In this document: piece after piece, positions 13,001 through 20,942 of the stretch
Numbering within the stretch: position 1 is the stretch's first letter
How the letters are laid out: every line of letters begins with the position of its first letter
Assembly: GCA_016936455.1 (NCBI GenBank)
Contig: JAFGXV010000026.1
Location: 48,527 to 112,526, forward strand
From: Desulfuromonadaceae bacterium
GTDB lineage: Bacteria; Desulfobacterota; Desulfuromonadia; Desulfuromonadales; Desulfuromonadaceae
Direction of reading: 5' to 3'
DNA length: 64,000 nucleotides
The notes under the pieces: model-generated
Seen by the model: only the letters and a program-made list of their open reading frames with translations
Databases searched by the model: none
What the model was told of the DNA's origin: nothing
Translations under genes and position numbers: made by a program

Positions 13001-13421
13001 TCAGTGCCGATTGGGTGGTGCTGACGAAGCCGCAGAAGAGGTTGCCCAGGCCGTGTTTCTTCAGCTGCGACAGGTTCTTGACAGTCAACGCGGCCGCTGG
13101 TTGCTGCAAGATCATCCTCATGGGCGCTGTGAGTGTGCGGTGAGTGGTCTGCTGGATGGCGAACCGGTCACCGGAGTTGTCGACCGGACCTTTGTTGATG
13201 CTGTGACAGGGGAGCTTTGGGTGGTTGATTATAAAACTGCGGCGCCGGTGTCTGATCAGAGCCTGGATGATTTTTATACTGCACAGAGGGCGCTATACTG
13301 CACGCAGTTGGAGCGTTATCGTCAATTGTTGCAGGGTGTGGAGCCGGACCGCCGTTGCCGGTGTGCACTGTACTTCCCGGCCTGTGATGGCTGGCTGGAA
13401 ATGGCGGGTTTGCCTTCTTGA
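10095..13421 (+). CDS. AddA-like UvrD-family ATP-dependent helicase/nuclease
   Basis: A 1108-residue helicase of superfamily 1A with C-terminal nuclease. Walker A is at residues 24-30 (PAGSGKT), followed by motif Ia FTRKAASEMRQR; the DEAD-like motif II appears as DEFQDTS (about residue 412), motif III as GDPMQSIYRFR (about 448), motif V/VI as MTMHMAKGLEFDHV (about 757) and VAVTRARKRLY (about 835). The C-terminal VDYKTAA (about residue 1044) is the nuclease lysine motif. It overlaps the AddB-like gene by four bases, so the two subunits are translationally coupled. Function inferred: strand unwinding and resection at double-strand DNA ends, as in AddAB/RecBCD. Confidence 0.88.
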   Translation: MNLIDASSRSKAIDPQRCCIVRAPAGSGKTELLIQRYLALLARVEKPDEILAMTFTRKAASEMRQRILEALQAARNASGAPVSEHERVTRQLAQAALDRDRQRSWSLLQFPDQLRIQTIDSFNATLVRRMPWLSRLGGLPAVSEKARPLYAAAVRQTVHLHHADDSLNRGVSILLRHLDNRADLVEDLLVDLLARRDQWLRHLDHDAASLRRGLETALRQLVEDQLERLFVMIPAAEGRALHQLARYAAQACANLSSPICDYDGGAFPLPRIENLFQWKALCQLMLTAEGQWRKRFDKNCGFPAGKKGGCEQLQKQAAEALRDWCAIHTDLSLWQDIRLLPTPVYSTDSWQVLEALLKLLPQVVARLWLVFRQHKQTDFTEIALMARQALLDCQQPTELLLQLDQQISHILVDEFQDTSWLQFELLEVLVSGWVPGDGRTLFIVGDPMQSIYRFREADVGLFLRAWTSGIGGVRLESLQLQANFRSQQNLVEWVNRWFPALFPARESISEGAVSFSLAQPTRDGLKGEAVLLFGQQSRNDEQEAADVARQVEVCLSGSEDENVAILVRSRSHLPQILEQLRHRRIAYLARQIDALSHRPAVMDLLALIRALLHPADHLSWLTVLRAPWCGLELSDLTQLVSESSLTVCELLSQPLLWPELSAEGRQRLAHVAGVVSWTRARRGALPLRRWIGECWRDLGGGCCYPESQCRELEQLYDVLEDCEVGGDLPSFTEFEARVADLFAAGLEQSGARVQVMTMHMAKGLEFDHVILPGLGKLLPPMRRSLLRWQEDAQFGLMLAPIAQRTAGAVDPVYGLLERIEKRKAGYEDARLLYVAVTRARKRLYLFGHAESDSQGESRPASASLLAYLWPAVASHFVDSPAGADSPIKAVKTLPLWRLPAHQLTCRLPEITVNESCPAGGKAVHSLADRRQRHAVLIGIVVHAWLARMVLQPALQNAEGLRKSLPQMLCQCRLGGADEAAEEVAQAVFLQLRQVLDSQRGRWLLQDHPHGRCECAVSGLLDGEPVTGVVDRTFVDAVTGELWVVDYKTAAPVSDQSLDDFYTAQRALYCTQLERYRQLLQGVEPDRRCRCALYFPACDGWLEMAGLPS

Positions 13422-13461
13422 ACCTGATACTGTGCGTGTAGCCTGAAAAGGGAGTGATCCG

Positions 13462-14130
13462 ATGTCAATGGATGAACAGAATGGCCCTCGTTTTAATCGA
13501 GAAAGTGCCGATTTTAACGCGGCGGCGGTGACCTGGGATGAAAAGCCCCAACGCGTTCATCTCGCGTGCGCTGTGGCTAAGGCGATCCGAGAGCAGGTTC
13601 CATTGACGGCCGCCATGCAGGCCATGGAATTCGGCTGCGGTACCGGCCTGGTCAGCTTTCACCTGGTTGCCGAACTCGGTTCTGTGGTGGCGATGGATAG
13701 CGCGGCCAGTATGCTTGAGGTGCTGCAAAAAAAAGCTACATCACTCGGTGTTGTCACGATCAGAACGGCATTGGTTGATGCGGGCTGTCACAACTTGGGC
13801 AGTGAACAATATGATCTGGTTTATAGCAGCATGGTTCTTCACCATGTCCCCCATCTCGAAATGACTCTGCGCGCTCTGATTCACACACTGAAGCCTGGGG
13901 GGTATCTGGCGCTGGCGGATCTGGATGAGGAAGACGGAAGCTTTCATGATAATCCGGCCGGGGTTGAGCGCCATGGCGTCGATCGAATCTGGTTGACGGA
14001 GTTTTTGCGCGCCAATGGCTTGCAGCAGGTCGAGGCGGTAACAGCCCATACGATCGGGAAACAGCGAGAATCCTCGTATGATAATTATCCGGTCTTTCTG
14101 GTGTGCGGGCGCAGACCACTCCGATCTTGA
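13462..14130 (+). CDS. Class I SAM-dependent methyltransferase
   Basis: A 222-residue cytoplasmic protein with the SAM-binding motif EFGCGTGL at about residues 56-63, an acidic residue after the second strand (AMDSAASML) and motif IV/post-motif LVYSSMVLHHV. It resembles the UbiE/Methyltransf_11 group of small-molecule methyltransferases; the substrate cannot be read. It has a good ribosome-binding site (GGGAG) eight bases before the ATG and starts 40 bases after the helicase gene, so it may be the last gene of that transcript. It converges on fxsA with only 17 bases between the stops. Confidence 0.85.
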   Translation: MSMDEQNGPRFNRESADFNAAAVTWDEKPQRVHLACAVAKAIREQVPLTAAMQAMEFGCGTGLVSFHLVAELGSVVAMDSAASMLEVLQKKATSLGVVTIRTALVDAGCHNLGSEQYDLVYSSMVLHHVPHLEMTLRALIHTLKPGGYLALADLDEEDGSFHDNPAGVERHGVDRIWLTEFLRANGLQQVEAVTAHTIGKQRESSYDNYPVFLVCGRRPLRS

Positions 14131-14147
14131 TCGGGGGGGGGATTCTG

Positions 14148-14540
14148 TTATCCCCGATAGATGGTGATATGGTTGTCCTGAACAAGATGCTGGAAGAGGG
14201 ATCGTAGCCCTCTTTTCAGTACTGGTCGCGTGATCGGAAGGAGAAGGCAGAATCCTAACAGGTCGGTACAGAATCCTGGCGTGAGCAGGGTCAATCCGCC
14301 GGCCAGAATCATTGCGCCATCGAGCAGTTCCTCCGTTGGCAGTTCTCCCTGCTGCAAGATCTTCTGAATTCGCTGAATCACTTCAACCCCCTGCGTGCGG
14401 GCCAGATAGGCGCCGGCAATGCCTGTGGCTAGAATAAGGCCAATGGTCGGCCACAGCCCGATGAGACGACCCGCTGCCAGTAATACGTAAATTTCACAGA
14501 TCGGCACACAAATGAAGAGAATCAGTAACTTTATGAACAT
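14148..14540 (-). CDS. fxsA: FxsA family membrane protein
   Basis: A 130-residue inner-membrane protein with four predicted helices (about residues 3-22, 26-44, 73-90 and 92-106) and the family features PICEIYVLL near the N-terminus and LLDGAMILAGGLTLLTPGFCTD in the middle. FxsA of Escherichia coli relieves exclusion of phage T7 by the F plasmid when overproduced; its native role is unknown. AAAGGA precedes the ATG. It is followed on the opposite strand by the methyltransferase stop and appears monocistronic. Confidence 0.9.
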   Translation of the reverse strand: MFIKLLILFICVPICEIYVLLAAGRLIGLWPTIGLILATGIAGAYLARTQGVEVIQRIQKILQQGELPTEELLDGAMILAGGLTLLTPGFCTDLLGFCLLLPITRPVLKRGLRSLFQHLVQDNHITIYRG

Positions 14541-14883
14541 TTTTATTCCTTTGATTGGCTTAGGTTAATGTATGCAGCTGTTTACGCAATGTAAGTGCGT
14601 TTTCGCGGGTGAATTAATATTTAAATCCTATTAACATGTTGAAATGACAGATATTTATGTGGTGCAAAAAAAATAGGCAAAATGTTCCAGGGTGTTTTCT
14701 CTGCGCACCTTCGGACTCTGCCAACAGGTTTGTTAACAGGTTGTAAACAGCTTCTGTGGGTAATGAGCTAAGCTGGTTAAAATGGTTGAGTTTTTTCTCT
14801 GTCAACATTTTTTTGGTTAAAAATTCTCTCCCGCTGGGGGTGATCATCATTAAATCGTTGTTCCGCCAAATCGACTTTTTCTC
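14541..14883. other. AT-rich intergenic region between mazG and fxsA
   Basis: About 340 bases upstream of fxsA and downstream of mazG on the minus strand. A 78-codon open frame crosses it (14614-14850, minus) but has no family resemblance and no good ribosome-binding site, so I do not call it. No terminator, tRNA or repeat was recognised. It presumably holds the fxsA promoter. Confidence 0.4.
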
Positions 14884-15561
14884 TCATGGATGGTCGAGAT
14901 AGCGCCGCAGGCAGTCTTCGGCATCCAGTTCAAATTGGCAACCTATCTGGACGGCTTGCAGAAGCAGCCGACCATACTCTGCTTCACGTTTTTCCGGTGC
15001 CGAATCAGATAGTGGCGAAAAGGCTGTGCGTATCGCGGGTTCGACGGCCGGTGGCTGCCGTTGGCACTGTTTCTTGGCACGTTTCAGCGATGGCAGGATG
15101 AAATCTGATCTGTGATGGAAACTGGTGCCGGGAAGTTGCTCCTGATCTTTGATTCGCTGCCACTGCTGTTCGAGTTGAAGTTCTGTCAGATTTTTCTTTT
15201 CGCCAAAAACATGAGGATGGCGACGGATCATCTTGTCGTTGATGGCCCGGACAATTGCCGTGAAATCGAACTGAGTCTTTTCTTCGAACAGGTGGGCATA
15301 GAAAACAATCAGCATCAACAGGTCACCGAGTTCGTGGCAGACGGCGACTGCTGAAGGCTGATCGAGGGCATGAAGGACTTCGTAGGTTTCCTCAAGCAGA
15401 AAAGGGCGCAGACTCTCAGTGGTCTGCTGTTGATCCCAGGGGCAACCATCCGGACCGCGGAGCTGTCTCAGGATGGAGCGTAAGGTTTGCAGTTCGATCG
15501 ACAACTCGGCTGGCAGGGGTTCCGGGTTTAATCTTGGGTCGGGGCAGGCAGCTGTGGTCAT
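14884..15561 (-). CDS. mazG: Nucleoside triphosphate pyrophosphohydrolase MazG
   Basis: A 225-residue all-alpha NTP pyrophosphatase that hydrolyses (d)NTPs to monophosphates and pyrophosphate, cleansing the nucleotide pool. The first MazG domain shows GPDGCPWDQQQT (about residues 36-47), the metal-binding EETYE (57-61) and ELGD (77-80). The second domain is reduced compared with the 263-residue Escherichia coli enzyme but keeps the EKREAEYGRLL stretch near the C-terminus. The frame is open to 15672, but the start at 15561 has AGGA nine bases upstream and places the conserved domain at the usual distance. It is divergent from the fatty-acid operon. Confidence 0.88.
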   Translation of the reverse strand: MTTAACPDPRLNPEPLPAELSIELQTLRSILRQLRGPDGCPWDQQQTTESLRPFLLEETYEVLHALDQPSAVAVCHELGDLLMLIVFYAHLFEEKTQFDFTAIVRAINDKMIRRHPHVFGEKKNLTELQLEQQWQRIKDQEQLPGTSFHHRSDFILPSLKRAKKQCQRQPPAVEPAIRTAFSPLSDSAPEKREAEYGRLLLQAVQIGCQFELDAEDCLRRYLDHP

Positions 15562-15685
15562 TAATGAGTTCCTGGTCACGCGTTCGCGGAGTTTACTTTG
15601 GAGTGTTTTACATTGAATTGAAACCGATGGTGCCGCGCTCAAAAGTAACCTGAAATCGAAGCATTTGACCACAGGGGATTTTCCC

Positions 15686-15713
15686 TTGACAACAAACGGC
15701 CAATATCTATACT
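15686..15713 (+). promoter_or_regulatory. Strong sigma-70 promoter of the yceD-rpmF-fab operon, with an overlapping dyad
   Basis: TTGACA (15686-15691), a 16-base spacer and TATACT (15708-15713). A dyad, CGGCCA (15697-15702) and TGGCCG (15713-15718), brackets the -10 box and could be an operator. The leader to the yceD ATG would be about 95 bases. Confidence 0.75.
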
Positions 15714-15813
15714 GGCCGCTTCGTTTGCCGCCACCAGTTTTCTGGGTTTAATTTTTCGCGACTGGGTGGCAGCGCGGAAACGCTGTCAAGACGTAATTGA
15801 TCGGATTGCTTTT

Positions 15814-16356
15814 ATGCGCATCGTCGTTGATGACCTGAAAAAAAGACTGAGCCTCACTCTGGAGCGGGACAGCGCCGAATTTCCGGCGTTGAAAGAAGTG
15901 GCGGATAGCGGTATTGTCCGCTTTGTATCGCCGGTTACCTGTGAGGTGATGGTCGAAAAGCTCGCCGCCATGATCGATGTTTCGGGTGATATTGCTGTTC
16001 AGGTCGAGTTGCCCTGTTCACGCTGCCTGGTTGGCTGTGTTGTCCCGTTGCAGATTCATTTTTTCCAATCCTATGTTGAGGAACTGCCGGCCGTTGAGTC
16101 GGATGATGGTGCCGAGGTGGAATTGTCGGCCGAAGAGATGGGACTTGAGCTGTTTGATGGTGAAGCGATCGATCTGCTTGAGGAAATCCAGCAGCAAATC
16201 ATTCTGGCATTGCCCCGATACCCATTGTGCGATGAGGGGTGCAAAGGTCTATGTCCTCATTGTGGCGTTGACCTGAACAAGGAACACTGTTCCTGTGAGC
16301 AGAAAAAAGTCAGCTTTTCCTTCGGGGCTCTGAAGGATTTTAAGGTTGAAAAATAG
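15814..16356 (+). CDS. yceD: YceD family (DUF177) protein, 23S rRNA accumulation protein
   Basis: A 180-residue cytoplasmic protein of the YceD/DUF177 family, nearly always found just upstream of rpmF, as here. In Escherichia coli and plants the family affects 23S rRNA accumulation. Visible features are a conserved CSRCL in the middle, an acidic middle segment, and a C-terminal zinc-knuckle-like cluster CDEGCKGLCPHCG with two more cysteines nearby, ending in SFGALKDFK, typical of the family. A GTG at 15766 in the same frame would give a longer product, but the ATG at 15814 begins MRIVVDDL and fits family length. Confidence 0.85.
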   Translation: MRIVVDDLKKRLSLTLERDSAEFPALKEVADSGIVRFVSPVTCEVMVEKLAAMIDVSGDIAVQVELPCSRCLVGCVVPLQIHFFQSYVEELPAVESDDGAEVELSAEEMGLELFDGEAIDLLEEIQQQIILALPRYPLCDEGCKGLCPHCGVDLNKEHCSCEQKKVSFSFGALKDFKVEK

Positions 16357-16483
16357 GAAGGAATCGGTTTACTTTTGCCCGGTTCATCAATCCGCTTTGG
16401 GGTTGTTGTCCGCTGAAGGTTAGACAGTTGTTCTGCAGACCTGAGTTGCAGGGCATTAGAGCTATTTAAAAGGAGAAATAACC

Positions 16484-16663
16484 ATGGCTGTACCCAAGAA
16501 AAAAACATCCAAATCAAAACGCGATATGCGTCGTTCCCACGACGGTTTGACGGCTCCCGGCATTTCAATCTGCCCTCAATGTGATGAGCCGAAGCAGCCC
16601 CATCGTGCCTGTGCGGCTTGTGGTTTCTATAAAGATCGCGACGTCCTCGGCAACGAAGACTGA
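16484..16663 (+). CDS. rpmF: 50S ribosomal protein L32
   Basis: A 59-residue protein, [14 protein letters not shown] at the start, RRSHD and a four-cysteine zinc ribbon ([18 protein letters not shown], residues 30-47) ending with GFYKDRDV, which is diagnostic of L32. It is the cysteine-containing, zinc-binding form. AAAAGGAG lies eight bases upstream of the ATG. The order yceD-rpmF-plsX-fabH is conserved in many proteobacteria and couples ribosome and membrane-lipid synthesis. Confidence 0.97.
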   Translation: MAVPKKKTSKSKRDMRRSHDGLTAPGISICPQCDEPKQPHRACAACGFYKDRDVLGNED

Positions 16664-16679
16664 TAGGCTCTGATCGCCG

Positions 16680-17726
16680 ATGCAATCCGTTGTCGTTGCC
16701 GTGGATGCGATGGGAGGAGATCATTCTCCCGGTGTCGAAGTGGCGGCTGCCGTTGAAGCAGCTCGGAGCGGTGGCGTGACTGTTGTTCTCGTTGGTGACA
16801 AGGAGCGGCTTGCTCAGGAACTGCAGTCTCATCGTACGGACGGTTTGCCGCTGCGCATTCATCATGCTTCAGAAGTTGTCGGCATGGAGGATGCGGCCTC
16901 GGATGCCATCCGCAAGAAAAAAGACTCGTCAATTCGTGTCGCTTTTGAGCTGGTTAAAAGCGGCGAGGCCGATGCAGTGGTCAGTGCGGGGAATTCCGGT
17001 GCTACGATGGCGGCGGGCATGTTTGTCGTTAAGCGCATTGCCGGTATTGAGCGGCCGGCCATTGCGACCATTGTTCCGACTCTGACGGGTCAGTCGCTGA
17101 TTCTTGATGTCGGTGGCAATGTCGATTGCAAGCCGCAGCATCTTGAGCAATTCGCTGTCATGGGTGATGTGTATGCCCGCCAGGTCATGGGAATGCCCAA
17201 CCCGCGGATTGGTCTGCTCTCGAACGGTGCAGAAGAAAAAAAAGGGAATGAGCTGACGCGGGAAACCCATCAACGTCTGAAGCAGCACGCTTTTCGCTAT
17301 ATCGGCTACGTTGAAGGACGAGACCTTTACAACGGATCAGTTGATGTGGTGGTGTGTGATGGTTTTGTCGGCAATGTGGCGCTGAAGGTTTCGGAAGGTC
17401 TTGCCGATTCGATTGGACGTATGCTGCGGATGGAATTGCAGTCGCGTTTCTTGTCAAAACTGGGGTACCTGCTGGCCAGGCCTGCGTTTCAGGCGTTCAA
17501 GAAAAAGGTTGATTATGCCGAATACGGAGGCGCACCTTTGTTGGGCATCCGGGCCACGGGAATCATCTGTCATGGCGGCTCCAATGTTAAGGCCGTGGTC
17601 AACGCCATTGCTCAGGCGGCGGACAGCGTTCGCAAGTCCGTCAATAAAGAGCTTGTTGCCCAGCTGGATCGGGTCGAGGCCGATAAGAACACGCTGCCGG
17701 CGTCGGATTCGGTCGCTGTCGGTTAA
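16680..17726 (+). CDS. plsX: Phosphate acyltransferase PlsX
   Basis: A 348-residue peripheral membrane enzyme that converts acyl-ACP to acyl-phosphate for PlsY in phosphatidic acid synthesis. The N-terminus [12 protein letters not shown] and the central SAGNSGA and [10 protein letters not shown] are family signatures; the C-terminal part shows GFVGNVALK and GICHG-like IICHGGSN. The start ATG at 16680 is 16 bases after rpmF and has only a weak ribosome-binding site, suggesting coupling to rpmF translation. Confidence 0.96.
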   Translation: MQSVVVAVDAMGGDHSPGVEVAAAVEAARSGGVTVVLVGDKERLAQELQSHRTDGLPLRIHHASEVVGMEDAASDAIRKKKDSSIRVAFELVKSGEADAVVSAGNSGATMAAGMFVVKRIAGIERPAIATIVPTLTGQSLILDVGGNVDCKPQHLEQFAVMGDVYARQVMGMPNPRIGLLSNGAEEKKGNELTRETHQRLKQHAFRYIGYVEGRDLYNGSVDVVVCDGFVGNVALKVSEGLADSIGRMLRMELQSRFLSKLGYLLARPAFQAFKKKVDYAEYGGAPLLGIRATGIICHGGSNVKAVVNAIAQAADSVRKSVNKELVAQLDRVEADKNTLPASDSVAVG

Positions 17727-17774
17727 TTGCTTCTTCTGTCGGAGGGGACAGTCGATGAGGGGGGGAAACAGCCT

Positions 17775-18755
17775 GTGAAAAGAGCACGTATTATCGGAAC
17801 GGGATCGTACCTGCCGGAAAAGGTGTTGAGTAACACTGATCTGGAAAAAATGGTTGATACCAATGATGAGTGGATTCTTAGTCGCACTGGGATCAAAGAA
17901 CGACGGATTGCGGCGGACGATGAGACAACGTCAACGCTGGCGACCAAGGCTGCGCAGCGGGCACTGGAAATGGCGGGCGTCACACCCGATCAGATTGATC
18001 TGCTCATCGTTGCTACGATTACCGGTGATTTCCCCTGGCCCTCGACGGCCTGTCTGGTTCAGGACCAGATCGGTGCCAAGAACGCAGCGGCCTGGGATGT
18101 CTCGGCTGCGTGCAGTGGTTTTGTCTATGCGCTGTCCAGTGCGTCCAAATTTCTCGAAACGGGTGCTGCGACGCGAGCCCTGGTGATCGGCGCTGAGGTG
18201 CTGAGCCGGATTATCGACTGGGAAGATCGCAACACCTGCATCCTGTTCGGTGACGGAGCCGGAGCCGTTGTGCTGGAGGCCCACGAAGGTGAAAGTGGTA
18301 TCCTGAGTAGCCATCTGCATGCGGATGGTGCAGATTGGAAGCTGCTCTATCAACCGGGTTTCGGTTCGCGCCATCCTGCCAGCATTTCGGGCATTGAAGA
18401 GCGTCTTCCTTATTTGAAGATGGAAGGCAATGAGGTCTTCAAGATCGCCGTCCGTTCCATGTACGACGTGGCGATTGAAGCACTGACGGCAAACGGTCTC
18501 ACGAGCCGTGATGTCCATCTGCTGTTCCCACACCAGGCGAACAAGCGTATTCTTGAGGCGGTGAGAAAACGTCTCGAGTTGCGGCCGGAACAACTGTATT
18601 CGATGGTCGAACGCTGTGGAAACACGTCGGGGGCATCGATCCCTCTGGCACTGGATGAAGCGAACCGCAATGGTCAGATCAAGGAAGGCGATATCGTGGT
18701 TTTCGATGCCTTCGGCGGTGGTTTTACCTGGGGTGCCATACCAGTACGCTGGTAA
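17775..18755 (+). CDS. fabH: Beta-ketoacyl-ACP synthase III
   Basis: A 326-residue condensing enzyme that starts fatty-acid synthesis by joining acetyl-CoA with malonyl-ACP. The catalytic triad is C113 (SAACSGF), H253 (FPHQANKR) and N283 (CGNTSGAS). An upstream in-frame codon at 17727 is contiguous with plsX, but the GTG at 17775 is preceded by a purine-rich GAGGGGGG and begins directly at the family's conserved RARIIGTG. Third gene from the start of the lipid part of the operon. Confidence 0.96.
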   Translation: MKRARIIGTGSYLPEKVLSNTDLEKMVDTNDEWILSRTGIKERRIAADDETTSTLATKAAQRALEMAGVTPDQIDLLIVATITGDFPWPSTACLVQDQIGAKNAAAWDVSAACSGFVYALSSASKFLETGAATRALVIGAEVLSRIIDWEDRNTCILFGDGAGAVVLEAHEGESGILSSHLHADGADWKLLYQPGFGSRHPASISGIEERLPYLKMEGNEVFKIAVRSMYDVAIEALTANGLTSRDVHLLFPHQANKRILEAVRKRLELRPEQLYSMVERCGNTSGASIPLALDEANRNGQIKEGDIVVFDAFGGGFTWGAIPVRW

Positions 18756-18787
18756 ACTTAATTATTCATTGCTGGAAGGTTTGACTG

Positions 18788-19702
18788 ATGCTTGCTTTTG
18801 TCTTTCCCGGCCAAGGGGCGCAATATCCTGGAATGGGCAAGGAACTGAGTGCTGAGTTCGCTGTTGCCCGCCGGACGTTTGAGGAAGCCAACGACGCCCT
18901 CGGAGAAGATCTCGCGACCCTGTGCTATGAAGGGCCAGAAGATGCCCTGAAGCTCACAGCCAATACTCAGCCGGCCATTTTGACTACCAGCGTCGCTGCA
19001 CTGCGGGTGCTGCAGCAGGAGACCGGACTGGCTCCTGCTTATGTCGCTGGCCATTCCCTGGGCGAGTATTCGGCGTTGGTTGCGTCGGGAGCCATGACCT
19101 TTGCGGATGCGGTAAAGGTTGTTCGTCAGCGTGGAACCTTTATGCAGCAGGCGGTACCGGTTGGTGAAGGTGCCATGGCTGCCATCCTTGGTGTTGAGGC
19201 CGATGTTCTGGAACGGCTTTGTGCCGAGGCGGCCCAGGGACAGGTTGTAAGCCCGGCCAATTTCAACAGCCCGGGACAGATCGTCATTGCCGGTCACACA
19301 CAGGCCGTTGATCGGGTGATTGAGCTCGCAAAAGAAAAAGGGGCCAAACGGGCCATGCCATTGCCCGTCAGTGCGCCATTCCATTGTTCGCTGATGGTGC
19401 CGGCTGGCGAGAAACTGCAGCAGGTGCTTGCCGGTGTGACCTTCAGCACTCCTGCGGCTCCGGTGGTGACTAATGTCGAAGCTCAGCCGAACAGCGATGC
19501 CTTGCGTATCGCCGATTTGCTGGTTCAGCAAGTCAGTGCTGCGGTGCGTTGGGATGCCTCGGTTCAGACCATGCTGAATCTCGGAGTCGAAAAATTTATT
19601 GAGATCGGACCGGGAAAAGTGTTATCTGGACTGATTCGCCGGATTGAGCGTAAGATTCCCATTGCCAACATCGAAGACATCAAGTCGCTTCAGGCTCTTT
19701 AA
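18788..19702 (+). CDS. fabD: Malonyl-CoA:ACP transacylase
   Basis: A 304-residue enzyme transferring malonyl from CoA to acyl carrier protein. FPGQGAQYPGMG at the N-terminus, the nucleophile S90 in GHSLGEYSA, and the histidine in VSAPFHCSLM are visible. Ribosome-binding site GGAAGG precedes the ATG, 32 bases after fabH. Length and motifs match the standalone FAS II enzyme rather than an AT domain of a polyketide synthase. Confidence 0.96.
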   Translation: MLAFVFPGQGAQYPGMGKELSAEFAVARRTFEEANDALGEDLATLCYEGPEDALKLTANTQPAILTTSVAALRVLQQETGLAPAYVAGHSLGEYSALVASGAMTFADAVKVVRQRGTFMQQAVPVGEGAMAAILGVEADVLERLCAEAAQGQVVSPANFNSPGQIVIAGHTQAVDRVIELAKEKGAKRAMPLPVSAPFHCSLMVPAGEKLQQVLAGVTFSTPAAPVVTNVEAQPNSDALRIADLLVQQVSAAVRWDASVQTMLNLGVEKFIEIGPGKVLSGLIRRIERKIPIANIEDIKSLQAL

Positions 19703-19726
19703 TCCGGACAACTGGGAGAGAACTAG

Positions 19727-20464
19727 ATGCTGAATGATCGAGTTGCCATTGTTACTGGCGCGTCTCGTGGAATTGGTCGCTGCGTTGCTGAATATCTTGC
19801 GAACTGCGGCGCAAAGATTGTCGCGGTCAGCCGTAAGCAGGAAGATACCGCCCAGCTGGTTGATTCCATTCGTCAGCAGGGCGGCGAGGCGGTTTCTGTC
19901 GCCGCTGATGTGTCGCGGGTCGACGATGTGGAGCGCATGGTTGAGGCCGCCCAACAGGCCTTTGGAAAAATTGATATCCTGGTCAATAATGCGGGTATTA
20001 CCCGTGATGGTCTGCTGGCCCGCATGAAGGATGAAGACTGGGATGGCGTTATGGATATTAATCTGAAAGGGGCGTTTCTCAGCACCCGGGCAGCGGCCAA
20101 GGTGATGAGTAAACAACGCTATGGCCGGATCATCAATATTACGTCTGTAGTTGGTCAGATGGGAAATATTGGTCAGGCCAACTACTGTGCCAGCAAGGCT
20201 GGTTTGATGGGGCTGACGCGATCCAACGCGCGCGAACTGGCACGGCGAAATGTGACGGTCAATGCCGTGGCTCCCGGATTTATAGAGACGGACATGACGG
20301 CGGATCTGCCGGAGAAGGTGCGTCAGGACATGCTGAATCAAATCCCTCTGGGCCGTTTTGGCTCACCTCAGGATATCGCCGGCGCCGTGGCGTTTCTCGC
20401 CTCTGAGCAAGCCGGATACATTACCGGTCATGAGCTGTCGGTAAACGGTGGAATGTATATGTAA
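19727..20464 (+). CDS. fabG: 3-oxoacyl-ACP reductase
   Basis: A 245-residue short-chain dehydrogenase, the NADPH-dependent ketoreductase of FAS II. The cofactor motif TGASRGIG is at residues 11-18, NNAG at about 86-89, and the Ser-Tyr-Lys triad is in ITSVVG, ANYCASKAG. The C-terminus ends in the usual LSVNGGMYM. GGGAG precedes the ATG; 24 bases separate it from fabD. Confidence 0.96.
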   Translation: MLNDRVAIVTGASRGIGRCVAEYLANCGAKIVAVSRKQEDTAQLVDSIRQQGGEAVSVAADVSRVDDVERMVEAAQQAFGKIDILVNNAGITRDGLLARMKDEDWDGVMDINLKGAFLSTRAAAKVMSKQRYGRIINITSVVGQMGNIGQANYCASKAGLMGLTRSNARELARRNVTVNAVAPGFIETDMTADLPEKVRQDMLNQIPLGRFGSPQDIAGAVAFLASEQAGYITGHELSVNGGMYM

Positions 20465-20538
20465 CCCTTGTCCGGCCTTTGCTGTGATGGCTGGACTCGA
20501 TTTCGAGCAGATCACACTATTTGAAAATGGAGGAGAAC

Positions 20539-20772
20539 ATGGCATCAATCGAAGAACGCGTACAAAAAATCGTTGCTGAGCAACTGGGCGTGGAAGAGGA
20601 TCAGGTAACTCTGGAGGCTTCTTTCATGGACGATCTGGGTGCGGATTCCCTGGATACCGTCGAGCTGGTTATGGCACTTGAAGAAGAATTCGACATCGAG
20701 ATTTCTGACGAAGACGCCGAGAAAATTCAGACTGTTCAGGACGCTGTTTCCTACGTTGAGAACAACTCCTGA
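20539..20772 (+). CDS. acpP: Acyl carrier protein
   Basis: A 77-residue acidic protein that carries acyl chains on a phosphopantetheine arm attached to S37 in [10 protein letters not shown]. The start at 20539 is chosen because GGAGGAG lies six bases upstream and [10 protein letters not shown] is the usual N-terminus; an upstream in-frame TTG at 20521 lies before that site. It is followed by two hairpins before fabF, which would let acpP be expressed well above the downstream genes. Confidence 0.97.
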   Translation: MASIEERVQKIVAEQLGVEEDQVTLEASFMDDLGADSLDTVELVMALEEEFDIEISDEDAEKIQTVQDAVSYVENNS

Positions 20773-20793
20773 TTTGTTGCAGGACGCCATACT

Positions 20794-20824
20794 CCCCGCA
20801 GAAGGTGCTGAACGTTCTGCGGGG
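20794..20824 (+). other. Strong stem-loop after acpP
   Basis: A perfect 10-bp GC-rich stem (20794-20803 with 20815-20824, 11-base loop) 21 bases after the acpP stop. No T-run follows, so it may stabilise the upstream mRNA 3' end or act with the second hairpin as an attenuator. Confidence 0.75.
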
Positions 20825-20838
20825 AAGCACATTAGACT

Positions 20839-20870
20839 GTCGATGGTTTCATGACCGATCGGCTTTTTTT
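20839..20870 (+). terminator. Terminator-like hairpin between acpP and fabF
   Basis: A nine-pair stem with one bulge (20839-20847 with 20854-20863) followed by seven T residues (20864-20870). Located inside the fab gene run, it should cause partial termination before fabF. Confidence 0.7.
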
Positions 20871-20942
20871 ATAGGCTTTGTCTGTCACCGCAGAATTCAA
20901 AGCCCGTCGTGAGCATCTAACCGACTCTAAAAGGAAGAAGAC

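Noticed and set aside
14614..14850. 78-codon open frame on the minus strand between mazG and fxsA
   Set aside because: No ribosome-binding site, no recognised family, AT-rich composition of an intergenic region.
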